The notes: generated by a model not told the origin, from the letters alone. Positions 45,511 to 55,561 are shown, counted from the stretch's first letter. The stretch: DNA of 64,000 nucleotides from Sphingobium sp. JS3065 (GCF_026427355.1 NZ_CP102664.1:2979501-3043500); one strand, 5' to 3'. A program made the numbers and translations.

Positions 45511-48500
45511 TTGGACCCTGTGTCAACTGGGGTAGCTGTAGCGAAGGCGGGAGTTTCAGCGGGCATAAAGCCTACGCTGGAGTTTTTCCGCACCCAATGG
45601 GTAAGACGCGGGGCGGCCTGTGCCGATCTAAGCACATTGGGCACCGCAGACAGAGAAATGGATGAAGCTCTTGCTGTCTTGAAGGGCGATGCGGAAAAGC
45701 TGCCTCAAACGATTTGGGTTAAGCTGAAAGGGTATTTCTCGGATCGCCCAGCGAGCTTTGACACAGAAAACGCCAGTCATTTCATTTCAGATGATCGCGT
45801 AGTTGAACTCGTCAAAGGCGCAACCCGCAAGACATTTGCGAACGAAGACATCTCGGAAGAATGCCAATCGGCACGCGTGCTTTATGCAAGTCTGTTTGAC
45901 GATGCAGAGCTTTATGAAGGCACAGCACCTTTTGGTGAGAGATTGCTGGAAGATGCGGTTGCCTTCACGTTCGCAACTCTGGTGGCCTATCTCACCCCCG
46001 GCGACAGAATTCTGCTTGAGACGCTGACTAGCCAGATTTCAGATGCCAAGACTGAGTTAGTGCAGAACATATCTGCCGGTTTTGCAGACTTAAGCAGCAA
46101 GATTGCGGAGATTTCCCAGAAAGGATTTGCATCCGATAGCCTAGACATACGCAGTCAGGTTGATGAAGTCGCTATCGACAATGCGATATTGGAGGAAACC
46201 AAGCGCTTCAAACGACGCCGATTCATTCAAGATGATAAGCTGATAGATGATGGGCGATCATTTGCAGGCCGCCTTCGGAAAGGCCTTAGCTTCGGCACGC
46301 CCACAATTAGGGCGGAAGCCTTCAGGGAACTGGCAATCATATTCGCCAGAGATGAATTGATTGATGAAGCTAGCGCTGCACTTGAAAGTGCCACTTCGAT
46401 TTGCGACATCGACGTGACGGCTGAGCGTGCCCGGCTGCTTATGTTGCAGAAGGACTTCGACTCAGCCCTAAAGCTGTTGCGCGGTAGAGTCGATCCCGCG
46501 TCGATCAGCATGTTCATCCAAGCTATATGTCTGCGCGATGGCAGCGAAAAGGCAATTGCATACTATACTGAGCATCATAGCGCGAACGAACTGACCGGAC
46601 ATGCTCTGCTTTGGCTTTCAATGCGAATGTCTGAGTTAGCGCAGCATACCGAAGCCAAAGACCTTCTGCATAGTGCCACTCCCGATCAGATAGATGAAAA
46701 TCCCCTTATCCTGTTCGAGCACGGGCGGCTCTGCATGGCGTTGGCGATGGCTCCCGATGTAGCTGCTCGTTTTCTAAAGACACACGGTTTAATCCCCCGA
46801 CCCGATGATTATCGAAATGATCAAACTGGCCAACAACTCCTTTCAGAAGCAATCTCAAATTTTCAAGAGTTGTTGAGATTATGTATCGATCTCAACGCAG
46901 ACGATTTGTTGGCGATTCTCGATCAGCAGATATTAGGCCTAAGACTCTCCCTTCGGGATGCCCCTGAGCGACAAAGTGCTGAGGCAGATTTGAGAGCTAG
47001 ACTTTCTGATCCCAATAGGGCCGTCGACATCGCCCCCCTAGCCCTACTTTACAATATCGATTTCGATTGGTCTGACCTCAAGGCGCAGCTCGCTCATGCT
47101 GAGAGTTTCGGTGGGCTGGATACAAGGCAACTTCGAACGGCCTTTGCATTCGTTATGCGAAGCAATGACCCTGCAAAGGTGGCGGAATTTGTCGGACGAC
47201 ATGAAGTTGGCCTCACTGCCTTCATGAAGACCGAGGAGGTTATCGGAATTCGGATCGAGGCACTGGCAAAATCCGATCGTGTCAATGAGGCTCTTGAGCT
47301 TTTGGAGCAAAGCCAGTCATCTGTTGAACCCGATTTTTATGACTTTTTGAAAGCGACGATAGACGAGCATCAAGGTGCTAATTCGATCTCTGCCAGACTG
47401 ACTCTCTTTGAACAAAGTGACAAAACGCATGATCTGGAAATCCTGATATCTTCCCTCTCCGCGAAGAAGGACTCGCGATTAGGGCACTTTCTTGCGTTGC
47501 TTTGGCAGAGGAAGCACCAGCTGGGCGATGCGGCGAAGGCTTGCGATGCTTTCCTGTGGAATGGCCAAACCGAGGAGCTAGATGAGTTTCTGGATACGTT
47601 GGCTGATTACATTCCCCAGCATCATCACCTAGGCATTCATCAGGCTTGGAAATTTCAAAGGCAGGGCGAATTGTCGAAAGCCTTGGCCGTATTGGACAGG
47701 CTTAACGCTGAAGGAGCCGACAATCACAACATCCGACAGCTTCGAGTGAGCATATTGCTCGAACTCGGGCGATGGAGCGAGCTTGAGCCGTTTTTACAAT
47801 CAGAGCTTTCCGCGAGAGAGAATCGCAGTTCAAGGACGTTGATGAGCGCGGCTCAGCTTGCAACCGCGTTGGAAAGCCCATCGGCGCTTCCGCTGGTAAG
47901 GGCAGCGCTGGATAAAGAGGATCATAGCCCGCAGCTATTCCTGGCTGCATATCATGCTGCACTAAACATGGGTGCTGAGGGCAATGCTGAGGTAAGCGGC
48001 TGGCTCAAGGCCGCCATTGACGGGTCCGAAGAAGATGGACCTGTTTGGACGAAGGATATCGACGACGCCGTTGAGCTAATGCGTGAAAGCCAAGAACGCG
48101 GTGAAAAGCTAAGCGCTATGATCATGGCGGCTGAGCTTCCACTTTCCTTAGCTGCGAAGCCTTTGAACGTGACATTGAGTTCGATTTATCTCGGGCAGTC
48201 TTGGGAAAATCGCCAGAATACAGACCCACGAAAACACAACCTCATTCCTGCCTATGCAGGAAATCGGCTTTTCTGGAAACTGCCCGATGATCCGGTCATT
48301 TCGTTTGATGTCACCTCATTGCTCACCCTTCAATCAATCGGGATTCTAGACAAGACACTCAGCGCGATTAGTCAGGTTGTTCTCCCCGCAGGCACGATGT
48401 CTCAGATTTTTCAGGACTACTCAGAGGCGCGACATACCCAGCCAAGCAGAGTCCAGCAGGCGCAAGAGATCAAAAGGCTTATTGCAGCACAAACACTAAC

Positions 48501-49833
48501 CATCGAAAAATGCGACCATGCGGGCGAGGAGTTGGAAGGTGAAGTCGGAGCAGAGTTTGCAAGGCTCTATCAGACTGCAATGAGAACAGATGGTTATGTA
48601 ATTGATACGGCCCCTCTACACCCGCCCGGCAAGCTCAAAGAAACCATCGATCCTAGTCGGTTTGCAGACAGGCTAGTGAGTCCCAAAGGGCTAATTGCGA
48701 AGCTGAATGAGACCGGCGATCTGAGCGACGCAGTGGCCAACGAGGCTTTAGCGGCGATCTTTGGCAGTGGTGAGGAATGGCCTAGCGAACCAAGTTTGGC
48801 ACCCGGTAAGCCTTTATATTTGTCCATGACCGCTTCGCATTATCTGGCGGATGCTGAAATCTTGCCCCGACTGAAGAGCGCGTTTGGGCAACTGGTTATC
48901 CTTCCTGACGTTGAGGAGTTGGCGAACCGTGAAATTGCAAACAGCACACGGGCTGCGGCGGTTCGAGATCAAATTGAGCAGCTAAGGGCTTCAGTGGCGG
49001 CGGCCATAGAAAATGGCACGATTAGGATCGGAAAACTTACTTCTGAGGATACTACGCAATCCGAGGACGAAGACACCCGGCGCGAGATAGGGCCGCTTTT
49101 CAATGCGCTCCAAGATATCAGCGGAGCAACCCTTTTTGTCTGCGACGACCGAGCACTGAACAAGAACGGCACATTCACTGACAGAGCGGAAACCTCTGTA
49201 AACACAGCTATTTCCCTTGACGTTTTGAGACACCTGGAGGCGAAAGGTGCGATCACTAACGCCGAGTTTCAACGCGCGATTGAGAAGTTATATGAGGGCG
49301 GCTTCGCGCTGGTGCCAGTGGACTTTCAAGAGTTGGTAAAGGCTGCTTGCGCCAGCAACTGGAATGTCGGTCCGAACGCAAAATTGCGCCAAATTCGAAA
49401 TTCGATCCACCTCCCGCTTATAAGAGGGCTGATAAAGCTGCCCGAAGAAAGGCACTGGTTTCGATCTTCCGTGCTTTCTATCGCTATCGCTATTCGCCAC
49501 GTGTGGTCGGAGATTGGGGAAGTCGATCATGCGATGCGGGCCGCGACTTATCTCTATGACATGATCCCCGATGTTCGCGCTTGGTCAGCTAAGGACAACT
49601 CCACTGATCGAGATGTGTGGGTGCAGGAAGTCACGCGCAGTTCGGTTTATATGTTCGGAAGTGCGTTCATGCTGCCCGAAAGCCATGTCGAGAAGTATCA
49701 AAACTGGTTCGATAATTACGTTGGCCCAAGAGAGGAAAGGCGTGATCCTGGAGTGATGGAGGCTGTAGCAAAGGCATTGTTCGAAAGCCTTTCCAAGCCC
49801 GTCGATTTGAGCGAGGTGGAAGCCGATGGGTAG
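45511..49833 (+). CDS. Large TPR-like protein with PIN-nuclease-like C-terminal region
   Basis: This 1440-aa protein starts with TTG (GAGAGGTG 7 bases upstream). Residues 1-220 are helical, with a possible coiled coil near 170-200. Residues 230-900 are an array of TPR-like helical hairpins (EAFRELAIIFARDELIDEAS, then ALKLLRGRVDPASI). From about 927 a PIN-like region appears: PVISFDVTSLLTLQ with Asp933, LGILDK-type GILDKTL, then a second similar stretch from 1100 (PLYLSMTASHYLADAEILPR) and VCDDRAL with Asp1212-Asp1213. The C-terminus is helical. It overlaps the next gene by 8 bp. A toxin or RNase effector role in defence is inference. Confidence 0.6.
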   Translation: MDPVSTGVAVAKAGVSAGIKPTLEFFRTQWVRRGAACADLSTLGTADREMDEALAVLKGDAEKLPQTIWVKLKGYFSDRPASFDTENASHFISDDRVVELVKGATRKTFANEDISEECQSARVLYASLFDDAELYEGTAPFGERLLEDAVAFTFATLVAYLTPGDRILLETLTSQISDAKTELVQNISAGFADLSSKIAEISQKGFASDSLDIRSQVDEVAIDNAILEETKRFKRRRFIQDDKLIDDGRSFAGRLRKGLSFGTPTIRAEAFRELAIIFARDELIDEASAALESATSICDIDVTAERARLLMLQKDFDSALKLLRGRVDPASISMFIQAICLRDGSEKAIAYYTEHHSANELTGHALLWLSMRMSELAQHTEAKDLLHSATPDQIDENPLILFEHGRLCMALAMAPDVAARFLKTHGLIPRPDDYRNDQTGQQLLSEAISNFQELLRLCIDLNADDLLAILDQQILGLRLSLRDAPERQSAEADLRARLSDPNRAVDIAPLALLYNIDFDWSDLKAQLAHAESFGGLDTRQLRTAFAFVMRSNDPAKVAEFVGRHEVGLTAFMKTEEVIGIRIEALAKSDRVNEALELLEQSQSSVEPDFYDFLKATIDEHQGANSISARLTLFEQSDKTHDLEILISSLSAKKDSRLGHFLALLWQRKHQLGDAAKACDAFLWNGQTEELDEFLDTLADYIPQHHHLGIHQAWKFQRQGELSKALAVLDRLNAEGADNHNIRQLRVSILLELGRWSELEPFLQSELSARENRSSRTLMSAAQLATALESPSALPLVRAALDKEDHSPQLFLAAYHAALNMGAEGNAEVSGWLKAAIDGSEEDGPVWTKDIDDAVELMRESQERGEKLSAMIMAAELPLSLAAKPLNVTLSSIYLGQSWENRQNTDPRKHNLIPAYAGNRLFWKLPDDPVISFDVTSLLTLQSIGILDKTLSAISQVVLPAGTMSQIFQDYSEARHTQPSRVQQAQEIKRLIAAQTLTIEKCDHAGEELEGEVGAEFARLYQTAMRTDGYVIDTAPLHPPGKLKETIDPSRFADRLVSPKGLIAKLNETGDLSDAVANEALAAIFGSGEEWPSEPSLAPGKPLYLSMTASHYLADAEILPRLKSAFGQLVILPDVEELANREIANSTRAAAVRDQIEQLRASVAAAIENGTIRIGKLTSEDTTQSEDEDTRREIGPLFNALQDISGATLFVCDDRALNKNGTFTDRAETSVNTAISLDVLRHLEAKGAITNAEFQRAIEKLYEGGFALVPVDFQELVKAACASNWNVGPNAKLRQIRNSIHLPLIRGLIKLPEERHWFRSSVLSIAIAIRHVWSEIGEVDHAMRAATYLYDMIPDVRAWSAKDNSTDRDVWVQEVTRSSVYMFGSAFMLPESHVEKYQNWFDNYVGPREERRDPGVMEAVAKALFESLSKPVDLSEVEADG

Positions 49834-50692
49834 CTCAATCGAACCTACCCAAGAGGAGATCACACGATACTTCCTCACGGAAACGCTTCAAAAGTTGCCG
49901 CAAAGCCTGTCCCAGCCGCTCCTCAGAATTCCCGATTTGCTAAACAAGATCGGCCTAGCGACGGACGACACTGTCCGCATATTCGACACCCGCGTTTTGC
50001 GGGATCACTTGCTTGAGACGCTTCAGGCAATCGCAGACGGCGAAACGCCAGACCTTTCCTCACATAAGGGGTTGAAGGTCAGTGATGCTGTCAGACTAAA
50101 TTCAGATGGCTCTGCGGAAATCATCAAAGGTAACAAGGGAGCGAGATTCTCAAACGTCGCATTGCTTGGGAAGGATAAGCCCGCACGGCAAAAGTGCCTA
50201 ACTCAGCTTTTCGCGGACGGAAGATTTGAAGCGCACCGAGAGGCCCACTGGCGAAGGATCATTAATAAAAGGCCAGTGACCCAAGCCGAGTATCTGGCCT
50301 TGGAAACGGAGCTTCAGAATCACGCTGAAGTCGATCTATCAGAAATCTCAAACGATCTTGTTGAGGAAAGCGCAACGATTGACATTCTGGCGCGGGCAAC
50401 GCCCGCTTACCTGATGGATTTAGTTGGCTTAACCAAACTTCCCGACAGCCTTCCCAATTTTCAAAAATCATGGCTGGATGAGGCCAAACAGCTTAAGGGG
50501 CGGCACCTTGCTCGCCGTTTGAGGCTGGCAGCGCCAATCGCCATTTTGGGAGGTAACCTTATCGGTGAGGCTGCACTAGCCTCTCTTATTCACGACGCTC
50601 GGTTTCGGGCCCGCTCTGGGCATTTGCTGCGGCTGGCTGTATTGCGCGGACGACCGGCATCGCTGGCGTTTGTTTCACCGCATTCGGATTGA
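49826..50692 (+). pseudogene. 5' fragment of the partner gene, cut near the IS1380 copy
   Basis: The frame starts at ATG 49826 inside the end of the 1440-aa gene and runs 288 residues. The sequence is mainly helical and charged (EAHREAHWRRIINKRPVTQAEYL is a striking block). It stops at TGA just 14 bp before the inverted repeat of the IS1380 element, and another long frame of similar style resumes beyond the IS. I take it as the N-terminal part of a broken gene; it could also be a complete short gene. No family is recognised. Confidence 0.5.
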
Positions 50693-50706
50693 TGGGCTTT
50701 TCGGGT

Positions 50707-52200
50707 TGAAGGGCTGGGCTCGGAGTTCTGCGGCGCTGCCGCATGGGCTACGTCGGCGCAGGCTTCAGCCGGAGAACGAGGGCGCGGAACAGGTCGGCAT
50801 CCGGACAGGCGGAAGCGAAGGCAATGCGGATGCGGCTAGCACTTTCTACGACGCGCGCAGCGACCTTGAGCAGCCGCAGGCGCAAGGTGGTAAACTCCGC
50901 GCTTGCCAGAGCAGCGGTCCTGGGCATCGCCTGCTGGATGCGCCATAGCAGCCAGTATGCGGCAGTGTGCAGTATCAGGCGCATCTGATTGGCATTGGCC
51001 GAGCGGCACGAGGTTCGGTCGCTGGCGAGCTGGGACTTGTGGCGCTTGATCAGGTTCTCGGCCTGACCACGCGCGCAGTAGAGCGTGTCGTAGATGTGCT
51101 CGGCCGATCCTGTTGCCAACGAGGTGACGACATAGCGGATGTCCATGCCCAGCGTGCTGGCCTCGATCCGTGCAACGACGCGACGCTGGCACTTCCAGGT
51201 CTTTGCCCCATAGCGGGTCTCGGCATAGTTGCGCAGGACGGGACACTGACGCTGGGCGCGCTTGACCGCGCAGGCATCGGCGACCGCAACAATGGCGGGA
51301 TCGGCGCGCAGCGCTGAATTGGTGGGCAGGCCGAACACGTAATCGACGCGGGCCGCATCGCAGTAGGCCATGACCTCGGGTCGACCATAGTGCCCGTCGC
51401 CGCGGATAGTGATGTGGGTATCGGGCCAATTACGGCGCAGGTGACGCACCAGGCGTCGGATGTGCCCCGCCGCCTCCTTTCCAGAAGGCGTCTTGCCTGT
51501 GCGCAGCAGCATGGCCACCGGCCTGCCGGTCGCGGTGTCGTAGATATGGATCGGTAGGAAGCAGCGCTCCCCATGATGCCCGTTCCAGAACGAGAGCTGT
51601 TGATAGCCATGCACGACGTCGCACGTGTCGTCGATATCCAGCGTGACCGCTGTCGGAGGGGCGGGATAGCTGGCGCAGTAGATGTCGATCATCGCGGCCA
51701 TCATGCTGGCCAGTTCGCGCGTAGTCGGTGCATTTTCCCACCGGCTCATCGTCGGTTGGCTGGCCAGCCCCGCGCCCGATTCCGGCAGCTTGCCGAGCGC
51801 CAGGCGGAAGCCTGGATCGTCGCGCAGAGCATCGAGATCATCGGCATCCTCATAGCCGCACGCAATCGCGAACACACGGGCACGCAGAATGTCATCCAGG
51901 CGATGGATCACCCGCGCTGGATCGCGCGGATCGGCAATACAAGCCGCCAGGCGCTGGCAAATCCCCATCGCGCGCTCGGCCTGTGCAAGCAGTAGAACAC
52001 CGCCATCCGAGGTAAGCCGGCCACCGTCGAACGCAGCTGTGATTTTCTTGCGGCCGACTGCTGGGAATCCAAATGAGCTTGCGATATCATCGTTCATGGC
52101 GGGTGTGGCCCGTGGCATTTTCTGCCCTGCGGCAGGTTCGGCTTAGACACCCAGTTCCTAATTCAGATCAGAGGCTTACGCCACTCCCGCCAACCCTTCA
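50707..52200. mobile_element. IS1380-family insertion sequence
   Basis: The element of about 1.5 kb holds one transposase gene. Candidate terminal inverted repeats are TGAAGGGCTGG at 50707-50717 and its counterpart CCAACCCTTCA at 52190-52200 (10 of 11 match). The true ends may lie a few bases outside. CTTT occurs at both outer flanks (50697-50700 and 52206-52209) and could be a target duplication. It splits the operon downstream of the TPR/PIN-like gene. Confidence 0.8.
50748..52118 (-). CDS. IS1380 family transposase
   Basis: This 456-aa DDE transposase has TLDIDDTCDVVHGYQQLSFWN (first Asp region with the IS1380-type HGxQxLSFWN block), IRGDGHYGRPEVMAYC (second Asp) and ARGQAENLIKRHK (Glu with the family spacing). 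The N-terminal FGFPAVGRKKITAAFDGG and SDGGVLLLAQAE are typical too. An alternative start is seven residues in (MNDDIASSFGF). It appears intact, so the copy may still be mobile. Its G+C is higher than that of the island around it. Confidence 0.93.
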   Translation of the reverse strand: MPRATPAMNDDIASSFGFPAVGRKKITAAFDGGRLTSDGGVLLLAQAERAMGICQRLAACIADPRDPARVIHRLDDILRARVFAIACGYEDADDLDALRDDPGFRLALGKLPESGAGLASQPTMSRWENAPTTRELASMMAAMIDIYCASYPAPPTAVTLDIDDTCDVVHGYQQLSFWNGHHGERCFLPIHIYDTATGRPVAMLLRTGKTPSGKEAAGHIRRLVRHLRRNWPDTHITIRGDGHYGRPEVMAYCDAARVDYVFGLPTNSALRADPAIVAVADACAVKRAQRQCPVLRNYAETRYGAKTWKCQRRVVARIEASTLGMDIRYVVTSLATGSAEHIYDTLYCARGQAENLIKRHKSQLASDRTSCRSANANQMRLILHTAAYWLLWRIQQAMPRTAALASAEFTTLRLRLLKVAARVVESASRIRIAFASACPDADLFRALVLRLKPAPT

Positions 52201-52219
52201 GGACACTTTTGGTGAATAA

Positions 52220-53392
52220 GGCGGGCTAGGCCTGCCTGCCAAAGAACGTTGGGCGCTGTTTGAATATCTAGTTTCCTCGCCTGACCCGCTCTCAGTTTTG
52301 GCAGCACTTGAAATTGCTTGTTGCAGCCATGCAAATGGCAAGGCCATCACCAGAGCCACAAAGGCCTTGTCGCTTCTTTGGAAGCCAGACAGCAAAATCT
52401 TCAGGCAAGGGGTCGGCGATGTTCACATCACCTATGTAGCTGCGACAGCTTGTTGGAGCAAAGAGCGCACCTTGCATGACTGGCCATTATATGCCCAGCG
52501 GTTAGCGAAGCTCCTTCACGCGGCCCACATTGCCCGCATTCTAGATCAGCACAATGTTCAGCGCCCGGACCTCCATGATAGGGTCTTAGGGGCATTTCAA
52601 TATCGAGCTAGGTTGTCGGACTATCGAGATTTGCAAATCGAGCCATACTGGCAAGCAATTTATCTCCAGGCGTCGACGCTCACTGCCGAAATTTTTCGGC
52701 GCTCGGTTGAGGCTGTGCAATCAATTCCAGACGACCTTAGACCCTCAAATTGGACCGATTTAGGGACGGGAATGATGAAATATCTGGATGAGAGGCAAGC
52801 CAATCTGATGCTTTGGGCGGCCACTCAGTTTTCGCCATTTCTAGAGAGCTGGAACGGCCTGACCGAACTCGACGAGGAGAATGTTGATAACCTATTTGAA
52901 ATGCTGAACGGTAGTGACCCCGCCGCCTGGTTAGACCGTATGTTGAAGCTGCAAGTTTCTTTCGAAATCCCGGAGTCGAGGCGCTGCGACTATCGCAACA
53001 GGGTAGCTGAGATTGTCGAATCTCTAAACGGAGAACAGTTCATCCATGCAGTCGAGATGAATTTGCACATTGCCGCAAGATGGCGCGACTCAGGCCTGTC
53101 AGATGATCTAATCAACATCGTTTTCAGGCGCTTCAAAGATAACGATATTGATTCCAAAAGCTCTCTTACCCGTCAAATCTTGTTGGCTTGCGCCTGCGAG
53201 GATTCGGAGGAAAAATGGCTAGAGAAGTTGCGTGTGATAACGACATCGTTTGCTAGAATTTATCCTGAAAGACAGAGGGTTGACGCCTATCGGGACTCAC
53301 TGATGATCATTGCGGGAATGTCCGAGAAATTAGCGCAAGCAGTTGCTCCCGCTTTGTCTATGGCAAGCCTGATCGACAATGAGGTGGGTTAA
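52220..53392 (+). pseudogene. 3' fragment of the partner gene beyond the IS1380 copy
   Basis: The frame is open from 52220, right after an in-frame TAA, and gives about 390 residues without a good start codon (the first usable one is a TTG at 52298). The product is helical (YAQRLAKLLHAAHIARILDQ, LDERQANLMLWAATQFSPF) and resembles the preceding fragment in base and codon style. Joining it to the left fragment does not restore one open frame, so some decay or deletion at the junction must be assumed. It may instead be the rest of a third gene. No family is recognised. Confidence 0.5.
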
Positions 53393-53547
53393 ATCTGAAT
53401 TTTTTAGCTAGCGCGAGAGGCGGATTTCGAAGCCAGAATGAAAGTGGGGAATTTACCCCTCCCCCCCACGGGGGGGCACCCCCTGCAACTGATCAACGAA
53501 AAATGGGCAGGCACCCCCACCCCGAAGGCAGCAGGCTACAAATCGCG

Positions 53548-53601
53548 CGAGTGGGGAAACTCGTGGGGATTTCAAAGCTGTCGAGTGGGGATATGGTGGG
53601 G
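53548..53601. promoter_or_regulatory. Cluster of GTGGGG motifs, candidate integrase arm sites (right)
   Basis: CGAGTGGGG at 53548-53556, CGTGGGGA at 53562-53569, TCGAGTGGGG at 53581-53590 and GTGGGG at 53596-53601 lie just inside the right att site. The same motif is clustered inside the left end, as expected for arm-type sites of a tyrosine integrase. The region 53393-53547 holds poly-C/poly-G runs and no gene. Confidence 0.45.
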
Positions 53602-53647
53602 CGTTTTCCGGAAGGGTGGCCTAATTGCCTCTAAACCCTTGAAAAAC

Positions 53648-53696
53648 TTGGAGCGGGCGAAGGGATTCGAACCCTCGACCCCAACCTTGGCAAGGT
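53648..53696 (-). repeat. attR: 3' part of the intact tRNA-Gly
   Basis: These 49 bases are identical to attL at 40202-40250. Here they are continuous with the rest of the tRNA-Gly gene. Confidence 0.9.
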
Positions 53697-53723
53697 TGTG
53701 CTCTACCCCTGAGCTACGCCCGC
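53649..53723 (-). tRNA. tRNA-Gly (GCC)
   Basis: Read on the minus strand the 75-base gene has acceptor GCGGGCG / CGCCCGC, D arm AGCTCAGGGGTAGAGC, anticodon stem around CCTTGCCAAGG (anticodon GCC), T arm GAGGGTTCGAATCCCTT and an encoded CCA. It remains whole because the incoming island supplied the 3' part. Confidence 0.96.
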
Positions 53724-53972
53724 TCTGGCGGCCGGAGGAAGTGTCCTCTCGGCGGGTGGGGGGCAACTAGCAGCGGCTTCCTACCTCGGCAAGGGAGAAT
53801 CTGCACAAAATCATTTTTTTCCCGACCGAACCCTTTTGCACAAAAGACGGGGCGCAATCTTGCATCTTGGCGTGGCGTGGCCATCTGCTACTCTTTCGCC
53901 AACCTGATCAATGCAACGACGGATAGGATCGCCCCACGCTTCGTTCGGAGGGGTAGAGGAGTAGAGCATCGC

Positions 53973-54611
53973 ATGCCGGAACCGTTGACCCGTCGCGGCC
54001 TTTTGCAGGCCGGCGGCGCCGCCGCCGCCGTCCTTCCCCTGCTGGATGAAGCGCAGGCCGCCCCCCCCGGCCGGCCGCAACGCCGGAAGGACAAAGCCCC
54101 GATAAGTGCCGTGGGATTGAGCGTGAACGGCCGGGAAGTGCATCTTCAGCTCGATCCGCGCACGACCCTGCTCGATGCGTTGCGGGAACATCTGCACCTG
54201 ACCGGCACGAAGAAGGGCTGCGATCATGGCCAGTGCGGCGCCTGCACCGTGATCGTCGAAGGGCGGCGGATCAATAGCTGCCTTACCCTCGCCGTCATGC
54301 ATGAGGGCGATCATGTGACGACCATCGAAGGGCTTGGCACGCCCGAAAAGCTCCACCCGATGCAGCGCGCCTTCATCACCCATGACGGCTATCAATGCGG
54401 CTATTGCACGCCCGGCCAGATCTGCTCGGCGGTGGCGGTGCTGGAGGAGATCGAGGCGGGCATCCCCAGCCACGCCACCGAAGATCTCGACCGCGTCGCC
54501 TTTTCCGACAGCGAAGTGCGCGAGCGGATGAGCGGCAATATCTGCCGCTGCGCCGCCTATCCCAACATCGTCGCGGCAATCCGCGACGTCGCCGGGGAGG
54601 AAAAGGCATGA
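53973..54611 (+). CDS. paoA: Periplasmic aldehyde oxidoreductase, 2Fe-2S subunit PaoA
   Basis: This 212-aa protein starts at [15 protein letters not shown], where TRRGLLQ followed by an Ala-rich hydrophobic stretch is a Tat signal. It carries two 2Fe-2S clusters: [10 protein letters not shown] with a later Cys (plant-ferredoxin type) and CGYCTPGQ with CRCAAY. It is the small electron-transfer subunit of a PaoABC/YagTSR-type molybdoenzyme that oxidises aromatic and other aldehydes in the periplasm. The stop overlaps the paoB ATG (ATGA). Confidence 0.93.
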   Translation: MPEPLTRRGLLQAGGAAAAVLPLLDEAQAAPPGRPQRRKDKAPISAVGLSVNGREVHLQLDPRTTLLDALREHLHLTGTKKGCDHGQCGACTVIVEGRRINSCLTLAVMHEGDHVTTIEGLGTPEKLHPMQRAFITHDGYQCGYCTPGQICSAVAVLEEIEAGIPSHATEDLDRVAFSDSEVRERMSGNICRCAAYPNIVAAIRDVAGEEKA

Positions 54612-55558
54612 GGCCCTTCACCTACAGCCGCGCCGCCACCGTCGAGGAAGCGGCGAAGGCAGCCGCCAGCACCCAGGGCGCGCGTTTCATCGCGGGCGGC
54701 ACCAATCTGCTCGACCTGATGAAGCTCCAGATCGAGACGCCGACCCATCTGATCGACGTCAATCATCTCGGCCTCGACCGGATCGAGCCGACGGCGGAGG
54801 GTGGCCTGCGGATCGGGGCGATGGTCCGCAATACCGATCTGGCCGCCGACAAACTGGTCCGCCGCGATTATGCGGTGTTGAGCCGCGCCCTGCTGGCGGG
54901 CGCTTCGGGGCAGCTCCGCAACAAGGCGACGACGGGCGGCAACCTGCTCCAGCGCACCCGCTGTCCCTATTTCTACGACACGCATATGCCCTGCAACAAG
55001 CGCCAGCCCGGCAGCGGCTGCGGCGCGCTCAAGGGCATGAGCCGCAGTCTGGCGATCCTGGGCACCAGCGAAGCCTGCATCGCGCAGCACCCGTCGGACA
55101 TGGCGGTGGCGCTTCGCCTGCTGGACGCGCAGGTCGACACGGTGGGCGCCGATGGCGGTCGCCGGTCCATCCCGATGGCCGATTTCCACCTGCTGCCCGG
55201 CGAGACGCCGCATATCGAAAATGCCCTGAGGCCCGGCGAACTCATCACCTCCGTCACCCTGCCCAAGCCGTTGGGCGGCACCCATGTCTATCGCAAGGTG
55301 CGCGACCGCGCTTCCTATGCCTTCGCGCTGGTGTCCGTCGCGGCGGTGTTCGGGAAGGATGGCCGGGCGCGCTTCGCTTTCGGCGGCATAGGGGCCAAGC
55401 CCTGGCGCACCGACGCCGCCGACGCCGCGGCACCCTCCGGCGCGGCAGCCGTCTCCGAGGCTGCGCTCAGCGGCGCACGCCCCACCGCGCACAATGCGTT
55501 CAAGCAGCAACTGACCGCCCGCGCCCTTGCCTCGCTCTACCGTCAGAAGGGGGCCTGA
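54608..55558 (+). CDS. paoB: Aldehyde oxidoreductase FAD-binding subunit PaoB
   Basis: This 316-aa protein starts [35 protein letters not shown] binds FAD, and [14 protein letters not shown] with [14 protein letters not shown] supplies the cysteines of the extra 4Fe-4S cluster that is special to PaoB. It passes electrons from PaoA towards the acceptor. It lies between paoA (4-bp overlap) and paoC (3-bp gap), so the three subunits are made together and exported on the Tat signal of PaoA. Confidence 0.93.
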   Translation: MRPFTYSRAATVEEAAKAAASTQGARFIAGGTNLLDLMKLQIETPTHLIDVNHLGLDRIEPTAEGGLRIGAMVRNTDLAADKLVRRDYAVLSRALLAGASGQLRNKATTGGNLLQRTRCPYFYDTHMPCNKRQPGSGCGALKGMSRSLAILGTSEACIAQHPSDMAVALRLLDAQVDTVGADGGRRSIPMADFHLLPGETPHIENALRPGELITSVTLPKPLGGTHVYRKVRDRASYAFALVSVAAVFGKDGRARFAFGGIGAKPWRTDAADAAAPSGAAAVSEAALSGARPTAHNAFKQQLTARALASLYRQKGA

Positions 55559-55561
55559 GCC

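Larger units (their letters stand above)
40202..53696. mobile_element. Genomic island of about 13.4 kb integrated in tRNA-Gly(GCC)
   Basis: The island is delimited by a 49-bp direct repeat. It carries an integrase next to the left end, an excisionase-like gene, a polymerase-like gene, two secreted or membrane proteins, an XRE regulator, a large TPR/PIN-like gene with a coupled partner and an IS1380 copy. Its coding DNA is clearly richer in A and T than the flanking chromosome. No conjugation genes, relaxase or phage structural genes are visible, so it is not self-transmissible as it stands. Insertion leaves the tRNA-Gly gene whole. Confidence 0.88.

Noticed and set aside
53438..53770. A 110-codon open frame on the + strand at the right end of the island
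   Set aside because: It runs through the antisense of tRNA-Gly and poly-C/G runs, and is not protein-like.
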